Assembly (NCBI GenBank): GCA_027603945.1
Contig: JADIIU010000046.1
Coordinates: 1-64,000, forward strand
Reading direction: 5' to 3'
Origin: Terramyces sp. JEL0728
Taxonomy: Eukaryota; Chytridiomycota; Chytridiomycetes; Rhizophydiales; Terramycetaceae
DNA length: 64,000 bases
Part shown: positions 24,740 through 37,200 of the stretch, piece by piece
Numbering within the stretch: position 1 is the stretch's first letter
How the letters are laid out: every line of letters begins with the position of its first letter
Program-made: the position numbers and the translations under genes
Notes under the pieces: generated by a model
Seen by the model: the letters and a program-made list of their open reading frames with translations, nothing else
Told to the model about the DNA's origin: nothing
The model's database searches: none

Positions 24740-24960
24740 TGAAGCAGCGGCGAAAATTTTTGCAAAATTGAATTTAGAATTCAAGAGACTATCGATGGCG
24801 ATATCCTCACCACTAGATTATACACGATCTTGATCACCGCATCTGGTGTGCCTACTACCGCGCAAGTACCGACTGGGTTTAGTGTCTTTCTGTCCAACTG
24901 GCTAGATCAAACATTCATGAGAGATAGAGATAAGCGCGTAAAAGTCTATTATATATATTA

Positions 24961-26633
24961 TTATTGTAAAAGATAAGACAGTGTTGATGGGTGAAGCGGG
25001 TCTTGAAGAAAAGGGTGGTCAAGCAGCTCTTGACAAGCTGCCCGCTTATCTTCGTCAACTTCCAGGCAGGACGCCAAGAAACCGTTTAGTTTGAAAGAAA
25101 CCGTGTCTGGGTTCTTTAGCTTTGGTGTTCCATTCGTCGCAATCAAGTACAATGCTTTCAACGCCTCTTCTTCCAAGTAAGGCGGTTCTGCTTCGAGCAT
25201 TTCGATAATCATGATGCCCAAAGACCATATATCCACTTTAGCTCCGTATTCCTTTTGTTTTACAACCTCTGGTGCCATCCAGTACGGGGTTCCAATCATT
25301 GTCGCTCTCTTTGATTTTTCAAGCGATAGTTTGCAACAGAACCCAAAATCAGTGATCTTAATGTATCCCCTTTTGCTCAGCAGAATATTGTCGGATTTGA
25401 TATCTCTGTGAATTAGATTGCGATCATGCAGGTATTTCAATCCTTTAACGGTCTATGTTAATAAATATAACCTCGTTGCACACAGTTGCTATTTCTGCTT
25501 CAGAGAGAGAAATGATTTCAATTATATCGGTTAATTTACCACCTTCCATCAATTCCATCACGACCCATAAATCATCTCTTACCAAAAAGGCATTCAAGAA
25601 ATTAACGATATTTGGATGGTTGCTGCCCTTCATTACTGATATTTCAGTCACTAGCGAATCCTTCTTTGGCTGGCTGGATAGCACCATCTGCTTCACAGCG
25701 ACCATTTGTCTAGTTCTGTTATCCCTTGCAACATAAACTGATCCAGAAGCACCCTGTCCAATCTTTTTCAATTTGGTATAATAATTGGAAGGATCTCCCC
25801 TAGACACAACAGCCCGAAGCCCTTCCATGATTTTTGCATCGGAAAGCACTGGTATTTTAGGATCTTTTGGAGGCTTGTTTTTCAGTGATTTGTCCAGCTT
25901 TGCCCTTGTGGTTTTCGAGCCTAACTGCGACCAGCTACTTGCATCAGAGTACTTTGCTGAATCATGTCCAGATGAATTGTGCTGTCGACTAGAAATAGTA
26001 GATGAGGTTTTTGATATAGTTGAATTGGAATTCTGCGCATGTAATAAATTACCAACTACCGATGGCGCAACGTTGAATAGCGAACTTGTCCTTTTAGGAT
26101 ATCCACTAATTTCCTTATTCTCCTCTGCAATCCGTTCTGAATAGAACTCTAGCACATCCAATACTGCTTTTGGGTTCTTTGCCATTTCCTGCGGAGTGAT
26201 TGTCGATGTCTGTAAAAGTGTTTTCCAGTCATTTGGCAGTCCTGTAAAAACACCTTGGGTTGCATTGTATCCTACATGCACATTATGAACAAAATTGGTG
26301 GGCGATGATATTCCTAATGGCGACCTGTTGTATAATTCATCGTGCCATTCATACAATGCATGGTCGGAATTCAAAGCAAAGTAGAAACTCCTGTCTTTTG
26401 CAGTTACGTGAATGCAATATGGCTGTAAATCAGTTCGCTCGACCTTTTCCACTTCTCTAAGGAATATTAGAGCTGATGCGGATGGGGAATTCTGAATTAG
26501 TGTAATTTGTTACTTCGTTCTGGTGCACCGTCAGAGTATGCTCTCTTAATATTAGCCATCGCTTTGACCATATGAATGAGCGTAGGCCATCCTCTTTCAT
26601 GCGAACATATCCCTTTTTCACAACCAACGACAT
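24961..26633 (-). CDS. PAK/Cla4-type kinase, copy 7, intron-poor
   Basis: Only three exons (minus): 26514-26633, 25472-26491 and 24961-25452, giving 543 residues, the shortest copy. PH about 1-95 ([24 protein letters not shown]), [18 protein letters not shown], a Ser-rich linker, and kinase from about 277 ([31 protein letters not shown]). The large middle exon runs without interruption from the PH domain into the kinase N-lobe; every intron seen there in paralogues is missing, while the first and last family introns are kept. The proline content of the linker is low compared with the other copies. Confidence 0.92.
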
Positions 26634-26748
26634 TTTTGCTTCACTCCAATTTGTAAAGTGGCTTCTTGGAAAATAATTAGAGATTATCCAGTTGAATTGC
26701 CCAGAATATAATATCGCAATAATAAAATATATTTCTATGAATTTACAC

Positions 26749-28527
26749 TCACTTTTTCACTAAAGGCTGTAGAATAGATACAGGGCCCGCCAAATTCAAG
26801 AATGGATGGGATAGAAGCTCGTCAGTAGTAGCTCTTCTTCCAACTTCAACTTCCAAACTTCTTTCCAGCAAGTTTTTACAAGCTGCAGATACTTTGGCTG
26901 GATTCTTGAGTTTAGGTGTTCCATTTGTTGCAATCATATATAATGCTTTTAGAGGCTCTTCTTCCAAGTACGGTGGTTCGCCCTCAATCATTTCAATCAC
27001 CATGATGCCCAAGGACCATACGTCAACTTTGACTCCGTATTCCTTTTGCTTCACCACTTCTGGAGCCATCCAATATGGAGTACCTACCATAGTGGCTCTC
27101 TTGGATCTATCGGCAGATAATTTGGCACAGAACCCAAAATCTGTGATTTTGACATGTCCGCGCGCATTCAGTAGGACATTATCCGATTTGATATCACGGT
27201 GAATAATATTTCTTTGATGCAAGTGCTGCAGACCTTTTAGGGACTATGGTTAACTAAGTAGTACTTCCAGAGTGATTGTGGCGATCTGTGTTTCATTCAA
27301 CTTGTTCTTTTCAATGGCATCTGTAAGAGGTCCTCCCTCCATCAATTCCATGACAACAAGCAAATCATTTCTAACCAAGAACGAATCTCTGTAGTTTACA
27401 ATATTAGGATGATTACTATCTTTCATGACATAGATTTCATTCACAAGCAGTTCTTTTCTTGGTTGGGCAGCCAGGTCCATCTGTTTAATAGCGACCTTTT
27501 CTCCAGTTCGGTTATCCTTTGCAATATATACTGAGCCGGAAGCGCCCTGCCCAATCTTTTTCAACTTTGTGTAGAAATCAGCAATATCTCCTTTCGAAAC
27601 AACAGCCCCTGACAATTAGCAATTCTCTTACTCATTTTTTCCATAATTTGCGACTCGGAAAGGGTAGACAATCTTGGATCCTTTGGAGGCTTTTTGCGAG
27701 GAGGATGGACTGGCGGCTTTTCCTTTGGCAGCTCTACAACAGGAGGTGTAGGAGGGGGAGTTCTCTCTGGTAACGGCTTTTGGTAACGAGGAGCAACTGA
27801 AGCTCTTTCAGGTCTTTCAATTGTGGTAATCTTTCTAGTCATGGTCTAATATTAATATTCAGGTACATTAATTTCATTGACAGACCGAGAGCCCCTCAGG
27901 TTTCCGTTGTTCCTGACCTCGACTATTCTGCTCTTGGAATTCATGCTTCTAATGTCTTCCGGAATAGGGGCAAACACCTGCTTCTGGGCTTCCTTCTTTG
28001 CAAGGTTCTCTGTGTAAAACTCTAAAACATCCAACACCGCTTGTGGGTTCTTGGCCATTTCCTCTTGGGTAATTTTAGAAGACTGCAGCAAATTCTTCCA
28101 GTCCTTTGGCAATCCAGTGAAGATGCCGCTGTTTGGGTCGAACCCCACATGTACATTATGAGAGAAATTGGTTGGGGTTGAAATCCCTAATGGAGAGCGC
28201 TGAATTAAAGTGCAATTACCAAGTAAATTTCATCTTGCCATGAATACAATTCTTCATCTGATTTCAAAGAGATGTAATAAGTTTTATCCCTTGATGTGAT
28301 TTCTATGCAGTATGGCTTCAAATCTGTTCTTTCTACCTTTTCAATTTCTCTCAGAAACAGCAATGCCACTGCTTGCGTAGATGTCTATCATTAGTTTTGC
28401 TTACATCGCTTTTGTGAAAGGTGAGCGTATTCTCCCTAAGCACCAGCCATTTCTTTGACCATAGAAATGATCGTAATCCTTCTTCCTTTACACCGACATA
28501 TCCGTTTTTTACTACTAAAGAATTCAT
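26749..28527 (-). CDS. PAK/Cla4-type kinase, copy 8 (PH-CRIB-kinase)
   Basis: Six exons (minus): 28405-28527, 28220-28384, 27867-28199, 27632-27845, 27265-27608 and 26749-27243, giving 557 residues. PH about 1-95, [18 protein letters not shown], a short linker with [15 protein letters not shown] and [14 protein letters not shown], and kinase from about 290 ([31 protein letters not shown]). The intron at 27609-27631 is 23 nt, the longest of the small introns here. Exon 2 has exactly the length (165 nt) and boundaries of copies 1 and 2, so those three keep the probable ancestral PH-CRIB intron. It is the first gene of the minus-strand tandem array. Confidence 0.92.
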
Positions 28528-28887
28528 AGATGAATTGGATAATCCAAGTTTTTCCTTTTAACAACATGGCGTTTGGGGCTTTTTGTTTCGAGTTGGCTCA
28601 ACGGCATTCGCTCGCGTTTCAAAGGAACAGGGGAAACGACTTGATTGAGCAAATGTGACCCTGCGTAACTATGGAGGGGCACCCTTGAATATATTTGCAA
28701 TCAATAACAGAATGCATAATCTCGCACAGCTGAAACTGCAGGATGCAGCACACTGATATTTGAGAGACACTCGAATTGATTCGCAAACCAGAGCTAGTGG
28801 ATCAGAATTTGCAGTGGTATTTCAACAGAGCTAATCGCCATGGATACTTGCAACAAGAAAACGTCCATATTTTATAATATATTACAG
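28528..28887. other. intergenic, cyclase end to PAK copy 8 start
   Basis: No gene, RNA or repeat is recognised in these 360 nt. The part next to 28528 should carry the promoter of PAK copy 8, and the part next to 28887 the 3' end of the cyclase gene. Confidence 0.5.
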
Positions 28888-31800
28888 TTATATAATGTTG
28901 GACCCTTCAATGCCAATCTCTGCCAATAGCGACATTCCCAAATTCAAATCAGACGTATATTCCAAACTTTCATTGCCGCACACCCAGGTTTTCACAGCTA
29001 CGATGGCCAACATTAATTTCATGTCCGATTTTCCTTGTTTTAATCTATTTTGCACCCAAGAGCGCAGTGCAGCCGGTCCTTCATTACTTAAGCCTTGGCT
29101 TTCCCTAGACGAAGGTTCGATACTCCTCAATAATGCTTTGTATAGCAGTGTGATTGGTTCAGAAATACAGTGGCCTCCAAACGGCCCAATTTTTGCAAGT
29201 ACCGCTTGTGCCAATGTTTTCACTCTTTGATGTACCGGGCTTAATTCATTTTTGATCCCTAGCAATTGGAAACCTGTAGCGGTTGTAGAATTCTTTCTTG
29301 CTGGCTGGTTTTTAGATTGTTGATAATGAAATACGATTTCTCCTTTACTGTTCCTTTGCGTGCGCACAATCATGTCAGTTTTTTGAGGAGCACTAGTTTG
29401 TTTAGACATTGATGAGTTTTGTCTTTTCATGGGTTTTTTGCTGACTTCAGTGGATGTTCTTGAGAGCCCTGCTGTTTTTTTCATTTCAGAAGTCATCAGG
29501 TTTGTGCTTAGACTATCTCGAATCTTTTCACTTTTCGACTTTTTTGATTTCTCGAGTACGCTGAATAGTGCCAAGCAAGCTAATAATAGTGGTATAAACA
29601 TTTGGTTATTGGAATAGTGGACACGAGGCATCAGTTCAGCACACCGCTCAATACTATCCAACGAGCCATCCAAACTATCATTGGCCAGTTCAATGTGTGC
29701 GAATATCGCTTGGTAGTGTGCTCTCAATGCTGGATTTACGTCCCTATAGACTAATTTCATCCGCGCATGTGCGTCAGAAGCATCCTCCATTGATCCACAC
29801 AATATTTTTACACAAATAGCAGCTGCACATCAATACACGTTTACCTGCCTCTGCCGACCGGACACCGTCAATATTCCCGTTCAATTCAGATTCTTTCCTT
29901 CTGGATTCTTCCAGCGCCAGTGCGTCTCTGAACTGGCCATTGTAGAGATGCATAAAGCTTAGCTGTTTGCTGCATAGCAGCCAATCGTTAAATTCGCCTT
30001 TGGTTAATATAAACTACCTGTCTTTTGGGACAAAGTCATTCCAATCTCTGCCCACTCTTCTGCCAAGTCCCATCTCCCACTAGCTGTCCAAAAAAGCGAG
30101 CCTACAGAATATGTCTGAGAATCCAAATCTTCTGATTTAATTGAATTCGCGAATTGTTTGGCAAAATATCTATTTCCAGCAAACCACAGTTTAATAGCCA
30201 GCGCAATTAATAGTTTTGGTTCCGATTTGTGATATTGCCCCAATCTGAAAGAGTTGTTTAGTACTAGTAAATCACATCCTATTTGGTCTCTTAGTCTTGC
30301 ATCTGAATCGTACAAGTTTCTTGACATGTTTTCCAGAATAGGCTGCAAATGCTCCAGTCTCTCTCTTTTTGAATTTATATAATAGGCATCGAATCCAAAT
30401 AAATCTCCCAAATACCGCTTGACTTTGAACGAAATGGATTTCTTGTTTTTCTTTTTGTGGCCAGCAAAAAAGTTATAGACATGGCTCCACCGCCAGACTA
30501 TTATTTCTGTTACAAAGAGACCCCACCATTCTGACTCCTTGTGCGGCCATTTATAATCCAATAAATTGATTGCAATCATTAGCTGTCTTAAGCTTTGAAT
30601 TCTATTGATCTCATGTGGCAGTCCGTGGCTGTATGCATGCCCAAGCCGAATATGAATTTCACTTCGAACATTTGGTCCCAAAATATCTTCCAAATTATGC
30701 TCTTCAATCGTCTTTTCCATTTGTGTGTATAGCTCAATTACTTCCTTGTAACTTTCAGCACTGAAACACAAAAAGTTTCCAAGCATAACCATATATCGGA
30801 TATTCTGAAGTATAGAATCTCTGTCATAAACACCGGCAAATTGGTAGTGGTAGCAAATGATTGGGATAAAAGTTGTTTCATTTTCAGAGGTTAAACACTT
30901 TTCATAGAATCGAACGAGTTTCAAATGAACTGCTTGTCGATCAGAAACCGCCAGATGCTTCTCATAAATCATATCTCTAAATTCCGGGTTTGTGAATGTA
31001 AAGTACTTTTCAAATGGATAATTTGGTCCTCTGTAAGACCCAAACTCTTTTGGCTGAAACAATTCATGATAGTCGAAAACTTTGATGAGGTTGATTAATC
31101 GATTCATAGTTTCCGCCTCTCGTCCTTCATGTATTAATGCTGCAACTTCTTCCAGTGAAAACTCTTTCCCCACCACACTTGCTAATCTAACAAACCTCTG
31201 GAATTCTTTGGAGTTTATGGTATTGTATTGCCAGTTAAAAAGCGATTCAATGTCTTCCGGAAGTAATTCTTCAGTTTCAGCACTCGATTTCCTTACTAGT
31301 TGGTTATTGACGACTGTAATTTGATTATTCCATTTTATGTATGGTATTAAACAGTCTACATATGTCGGACGACCTGAAATTAGATGACTAGTACCATCTG
31401 TAAATACTTTGAGGGATTCTACAATATCCTTTCCGATATGCTGTGACCACATTCGGAATTGTAACTTTAACTGATAATCCAAATCTTTTGTAGACAGCCC
31501 TTGCAACTCGATTGTTTCCGTTTGTGGCATGTCGCGCACAGTATTTATCAATTTCATTCTCCAATCTATGCTTGGGGCTGAAGTCAGAATAACCAACGCC
31601 TAATTTAGACTCGACATCACCTTTTTGCACCGTCTAATGATATTCAACGTGATTGCCCAGGAAGCCGAGTCCATCCTACGTCTTAGCAAATATTCACCAC
31701 TGCACATTATCTATCACCAGTAATACTGGACAATGGTTTGAAATTCCATCAATCAGCCTTACCAAGAGTGCAGATAGGAGCATCGTTCTGCCATCTGGAC

Positions 31801-34127
31801 CAATCTTTGCTGTTTCAGAGGTATCATCAATATTAGGCTGGACAACTGTATTAAATAGCGGCAGGGAAGCTTCAGGATTTTCACCCGCATTAACCAATAT
31901 TTTTCTGATTTTGGAAACTATATCGACATCTGGCTGTATGATTGTGGACGAAAATCTCCCTTTTCTTTGATGCAACTGCTCTGGTTTCACTTTACCCTTG
32001 CTGGCACCAATCCCAAATTTCACTTTGATTCTTTGTATGATGCTCTTTCTTCTTTTTCCAACAAGTTTTGTCAATTTTCTCATTGCCTCTGTCTCTTTGT
32101 CGCCTTTATGGGTCTCTAATATAGATCCACGAAATGGCTTTTTTACATTTTCATTAGGTTCGTTTGGTTTCAGGAGGGGAGGATGCGCATGCAAGTCATC
32201 AACAGCCTGCAATATCTGTGGTATCAGCGTTACATATGGGAAAAGGGGATGATGATATGTTTCATTCTAAATTAACTCTACTTACTTCCACTGCTGTCGT
32301 TGTGCAAAAAACGGATTTACACTTTGAAACCAGTTTCTTGATCAGTTGTATCATCAAGGACTTTCCCATGCCTGATTAAGCTTGATCTACCTTGGGGGCC
32401 TTCCAACACTAGAGTTCGTGGGTTTCCTGCATCCATATCCTGCAGAATCCCTTGAATTTTTTTCGAATAGTCTTTCAGGGACAGAGCTTCCAAGTTTTGT
32501 CCAGTAAGAGTACTTTGACGCCTTAATTCCGGTCCTGGAGGGTATATTATTTTATACAAATCTCTGTACGCTGGTATATCGTCTGCTATCCGGAAAAATG
32601 CCCCGAATGAATTCTTTGAACAAAATTCATAAATGTCTGAAGTGACAATTATTCCAGGGATATCCAATAGCACCAGTGCTTTTATGTGGTGTAAACTTGA
32701 CGCTACAACTCGATAGTCGGACCTGTGCACGCCTTGCAGAAATCCCTCGTAGCTCTTTCCGCTTGTTATGCCCATGGTTAATTTCACATATTTTGTTTTC
32801 ATTGCTAATTGTTCATAACAGTAGATTGTCATTTTCGATGCCGACAATATAGGATCCTATTATAAACAACAAAGTACTGCAAGAGATTCTGAAGATGTCA
32901 CGATCATCATAATATCCATATTTTGCAGAATCATCATTTTATGGAATAGCATTCCAAATTTCCTGGTTGCTCTCAAAATTACTTCAAGATATCGTTGTAG
33001 ATCTCTGTGGTTTTCTGCTGTCTGCTCTCCAGCAGCGAGCGTGGTTTTAATATGGATACAGACGTAAACAATCTCAACCCACACACCGGAAAACATCATC
33101 ACTTGTTTTTTCTGTTTTTTGAGTAATTTTAACAGATTATACCCGCCATCGGAAATATATGTTTCAATCAAAGGGCTTGAATAATCCTCAGTTTCTTCAG
33201 AATACATTACAAATGATGAAACTTGCTGTCCCAAATACTGCATTTTCGATACATCGATTGCAGAATCGGAAATTACTGTACAGACAGCTGGCGAGTTGTT
33301 GCACTCTACAAACGTGATATCGAAAGTGTTTAAAATGTGCTTTGTTCTATCAGCAAAGTCTTTGGTGACAGCAATTTCACTTGTGGAAGCAACTGAAAGG
33401 TTATGCATGGCCTCTTTATACGCATTTCCAGAAAAACAGTTTTCCCTCCGAAATCCTCGGACCCCCAAAAGCAGATCTTTGTATTCGCCGGTTCCAATGC
33501 CATATTTAGCACACAGTTTCATTCCTGCGTATTCATCTGAAATATCTTCCAATGCCCAGATTTCTGATTCTTTTATGATATCCCTACACATCACGCATAC
33601 CAGCACAACCAGCGAAAATACCTGGAAAAATATTTCGCTATATATCTTTGTGTCCGGTGATAACCTCCAAGCGCAAAAAATAGAATCTCCCATTATTCTG
33701 AATTAACACGCAATTACTTTACAACGTCTCCGCCGTTTTCCGTGACAACATTCATAATTTTCAGGAAATACACTTCCAGTGACCTTCCGATTAGTTGCGC
33801 CGACACAGTGTCGTTTTTCGATAGGCTAGATATCAATGCGCTGTATCCTTCGATTTCGATAATCGCCACAATCGCTTTAGATTCTTCTACAAAGACTTCT
33901 TCCCCTTCTTCCAGTCCAAACTCATAGTCGCTCGATATATCATCCAGCGTATTTGTAGAGTTATTTACACTTTGAATTTTTAATGAATTCTGCGACTGGT
34001 GCAACTGCGAAATCGAATTTCCACTCCCTTTGTTATATTTACGCGCTTCTCTCTTATCCTCTTTTACTTTAGATATATGCCGTATTTGCTTGGCTACAAA
34101 TTTTGATGTAGGGACTGCTTCCAGCAT
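28888..34127 (-). CDS. soluble adenylyl cyclase-like protein (class III cyclase plus NTPase)
   Basis: Nine exons (minus): 33718-34127, 32878-33697, 32391-32856, 32286-32371, 31698-32266, 31621-31675, 30018-31599, 29845-29997 and 28888-29822, giving 1691 residues, close to animal ADCY10. The first cyclase domain has AIVAIIEIEGYSALI and, across intron 1, GGDVVKIMGDSIFCAW. A second, divergent cyclase-like domain follows (about 350-500; LTMGITSGKSYEGFLQG). Removing the 19-nt intron 32372-32390 restores the Walker A motif GPQGMGKS (about 561-569) of the NTPase region, with LLVIDNVQW as Walker B. A long helical region follows. The role would be cAMP synthesis, bicarbonate/calcium-controlled in animal relatives. 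One metal-binding Asp position is Glu here. The ATG at 34127 is the first true ATG of the frame. Confidence 0.85.
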
Positions 34128-34253
34128 GATTTTTTTCAAACTTGTAAATGACGTAAGATTACTTTATTTCAAAGCTCGCCAAAAACAATCTTTTCTAGTG
34201 ATTCATATCCAGCTTTTCGAGAGTTGGGTTTCAAATTTTTTTTTCCAAAACAA

Positions 34254-34652
34254 ATGTCAGACGCTGGTTCAGACGGAGGAGACTATTATCAAGGGGAAGA
34301 GTATCAAGAAGAATTCGATGAATATAATCCAGATATACCAGACGGCGGCTTGCAAATACTTGAAGAAAAAGTAGTTTTGAAATTAAATTAGGAAAAAACT
34401 GCTATTGACAAGGAAAAGAGACTGTCAACACCATACATGACCAAATATGAGAAGGCTAGAATTTTAGGAACAAGAGCATTGCAGATCTCAATGAACGCTC
34501 CGGTGATGGTGGATTTAGCGGGAGAATCAGATCCACTTCAAATTGCGCTGAAAGAGTTGAGAGAGAAAAAAATGCCTTTAATTATCCGAAGATACATGCC
34601 CGATGGCTGCTGGGAAGACTGGAGTGTCTCTGAACTCATTCCTCCAGAATAA
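34254..34652 (+). CDS. RPB6: RNA polymerase I/II/III shared subunit RPB6
   Basis: Exons 34254-34370 and 34392-34652 (21-nt intron) give 125 residues. An acidic N-terminal arm leads to the highly conserved core [20 protein letters not shown], then [19 protein letters not shown] and [19 protein letters not shown]6 (ABC23/RPABC2) clamps the largest subunit in all three nuclear RNA polymerases. Length and C-terminus are typical. It starts 126 nt from the divergent cyclase gene. Confidence 0.96.
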
Positions 34653-34704
34653 GCGGTTTCGTTCCCATAATAAAATACAATAATAACAATTCAATCTGTT
34701 TTAT

Positions 34705-35031
34705 TTAATGGTGGTGGCCTTCCTTTGCCAGTCTTTCATTTCTTGCGTGTTCCCATTTTTTCCAGTATTCGACTTCTTGCTTTCCTGGTCCTGTGGTATA
34801 ATACCATTGATCATAGGCTATATATGCGCCAACTGCAACAACCGCAATTGACAATCCTGGGAATATTCTTTTTATTCTTCTGGTGGAGGAATAAAATTCA
34901 TGGTGACGCCAAGCCTCTCTCTTTGCCCATGGGTCTACAGTTCCAGCTGGTAATTTTCTGTTTAAAAATGCTGGATTTGGTCTGAAAAAGCTGTGAGGAA
35001 TCAATGGAAATTCTCCTTTGCCCAAAGTCAT
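34705..35031 (-). CDS. NDUFB3: mitochondrial complex I subunit NDUFB3-like
   Basis: A single exon of 108 residues; the first true ATG is at 35031. The segment VDPWAKREAWRHHEF matches the NDUFB3/B12 signature DPWGRNEAWR, followed by one transmembrane helix (LSIAVVAVGAYIAYDQW) and a charged tail ending in His residues. NDUFB3 is an accessory subunit of the proximal membrane arm of NADH:ubiquinone oxidoreductase. Its presence implies a conventional respiratory chain with complex I. It converges with RPB6, 52 nt apart. Confidence 0.85.
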   Translation of the reverse strand: MTLGKGEFPLIPHSFFRPNPAFLNRKLPAGTVDPWAKREAWRHHEFYSSTRRIKRIFPGLSIAVVAVGAYIAYDQWYYTTGPGKQEVEYWKKWEHARNERLAKEGHHH

Positions 35032-35762
35032 TTTTGAGATTGTTTGCAAAAATTTTCAATTAGTTTGCCAAACGAGTATTCGCCTACAAACCTAACCAGA
35101 ATCAAATAAGCAATTACAATGCGTAATGGTTAGTGAGGTGAAAGTGGAAATCCTAATACCCTTGACAAAAGAACCTGCAATTAACGATATCTTGCGTATT
35201 CTATCTTATCCTCAATGGCTGAGATTATCTGGCCATGCAAGTATCAAGTGTGCCATCTGAGAGAGCATTTTCTTACCGGTAGCAAAAGAATTATCGGGAG
35301 AGCCAGTCGAGAAGATTTAATTTTTAAACATCACCTTCGAGATGTCGATTATGACTAGTAAAGTTACTTTTGAGGTTACCAATTACAGCAGGTTACCAAA
35401 TGGGGTGGGGTTGGGTAGCCAAAATTACCCCCAGGATAGCCCTAGTACAGATCACGCTCCCGCCCGCAATGACCTCTCGCGTTTCTTACTTGCATCCATT
35501 TGGAGGTGGATCCATCTTTTCAAGTCAACTATTGCGGTTGTTCAGTCGTGAGGGTATTTCGAGGGTTCCGAAAGAGAAATAAAAATAAGCTGTGCTCAAG
35601 AAAGCAACGGTAAAATACGAGAATAATGATCATAACAATACGCCGTACATTAATAAATCTTTCTATTGCTTCTATGATTAATTTTGAATGATTTATTTTA
35701 GAAATTAGTAAAGCCTTTCGGAGTATTAATTGAATTTTCTTTGGCTTTTTTTAGGTTTGCAA
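35032..35762. other. intergenic stretch holding a transposase relic
   Basis: Apart from the hAT relic (35126-35338, listed separately), the remaining 730-nt gap shows short open frames without recognisable similarity. The segment 35395-35470 is unusually G/C-rich for this window. The end next to 35763 carries a T-rich tract followed by TTTAG, which could be promoter or a 5' UTR intron acceptor of the desaturase gene. Confidence 0.4.
35126..35338 (+). pseudogene. hAT-family transposase C-terminal relic
   Basis: Three reading frames must be combined to follow the hAT dimerisation region. One reads EPAINDILRILSYPQWL; the next reads DYLAMQVSSVPSERAFS, which is the hallmark SVPSERAFS block of hAT transposases; the third reads TGSKRIIGRASREDLIFKHH, matching the following I..RR.RL.p..l....nL block. 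A TGA lies just before DYLAM and a TAG just after the SVPSERAFS block. The element is therefore a frameshifted fragment and cannot encode an active enzyme. No terminal inverted repeats or target-site duplication were found by eye. Confidence 0.7.
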
Positions 35763-37177
35763 ATGTGTGTTACTGAAATCAAGAGACGAGCAAACCCGTT
35801 GGAGCCAAAGACCTACATGTCGAAAGCAGCCATACAAGAGCGAGTGGACAAGGGCGAAACTCTTATTATTATTCACAACAAAGTTTACAATATGACAAAG
35901 TGGTTGCCTTACCATCCTGGCGGCGAGCTGGCTCTTCAACATATGGCTGGTAGATCGATTTAATAGTAGGAAGGGACGCTACTGATGCGATGGTCGTCTT
36001 ACATCCAGAGTGGGCCATGAACAAAATTCACCCATTTTACATTGCCGATTTGGATCCTTTGGATGTCGAAGATTCCGAAATCAGCAAGGACTTTAGAAAG
36101 CTGAACAACAAGCTCAAGGAAATGGGTCTCTACAAGTCCATGCCTATTTTCTGGATCAAAGAAAATTTGAAATTCCTCACTCTTCTTGGACTTATGGTCT
36201 ACTTTTGTGTTTATGGAACTAACAACTACATGTATTTGTTTTCTGCATTTTGTGCCTCGCAGTTATGGCACCAAGCTGCCTTTGTAGCCCACGACAGTAC
36301 ACTTTGATTTAAACTTAGCGGGACACTCTGGAGTCACCAGTAACAGGACTATTGACTCTTTATATGGTATCTTATTGGCCGGCATTGCTGGTGGCTTGTC
36401 GATGGGATGGTGGAAACACTCTCACTATGTTCACCACATCATTACAAACCACCCGGAGCATGATCCTGATATCCAGCATCTACCATTCTTTGCCGTCACA
36501 AAGAGATTTACCGAAAACCTGTATTCAACTTTCCACAAAAGAAAGCTTGATTTTGATCAATGGGCAAAGACTTTTGTCATCCATCAGCACAAACTCTATC
36601 ATATTGTATTACTATTTGGAAGATTTAATTTGTATGTCCAATCCTGGCTGTTTGTAATGTTCCACAAAGCTGTTTTCTACCGTAACTTGGAAATAGTCTC
36701 AATGATGACATTTTGGATTTGGTACTCGTACATGCTCTCTTATTTGCCATCACGGTACCACGTTTTTGGATACGTTATGGTGTCCCACATGCTTACCATG
36801 GTTCTGCATTTACAAATCACACTATCGCACTTTGGTATGAGTACTGACATTCCAAACGCCTCTGAAACATTTGCTGAATTGGGATTGCGTACTTCAATGG
36901 ATGTAGATTGCCCAGAATGGCTCGACTGGCTCCATGGTGGATTACAAGTATCTTTAATTAACGCTAGTTCCAAGTAGAACACCACCTTTTCCCAAGATTG
37001 CCTAGACATAACCTTCGTAAAGTTCAACCGCTTGTCAAGGAATTTGCAAAGAAGCATGACCTCGCTTTCCACTCTTACACTTTTACTAAAGCCAATACCA
37101 ACGTATTAGGTGCAATGGAAGATGTAGCTAATCAAATCAAAGCTATTATTAATGCGGATATTCAAAACGTCCATTAA
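35763..37177 (+). CDS. cytochrome b5-fused front-end fatty acid / sphingolipid desaturase
   Basis: Exons 35763-35949, 35970-36296, 36319-36947 and 36968-37177 give 450 residues. The N-terminal cytochrome b5 domain has WLPYHPGGELAL (HPGG binds heme). The desaturase domain has three His boxes: HDTGH, HSHYVHH and QVEHH, the Gln in the third box being typical of front-end (delta-5/6/8) desaturases. Each of the first and third His boxes is completed only by removing a short intron (22 nt at 36297-36318; 20 nt at 36948-36967). It would act in the ER on acyl-CoA, acyl-lipid or long-chain base; delta-8 sphingolipid or delta-6 activity cannot be told apart from sequence alone. It converges with the nucleoporin gene, leaving 23 nt between stops. 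Confidence 0.93.
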
Positions 37178-37200
37178 TAAAAATTTGGTATGCCAGTTTA

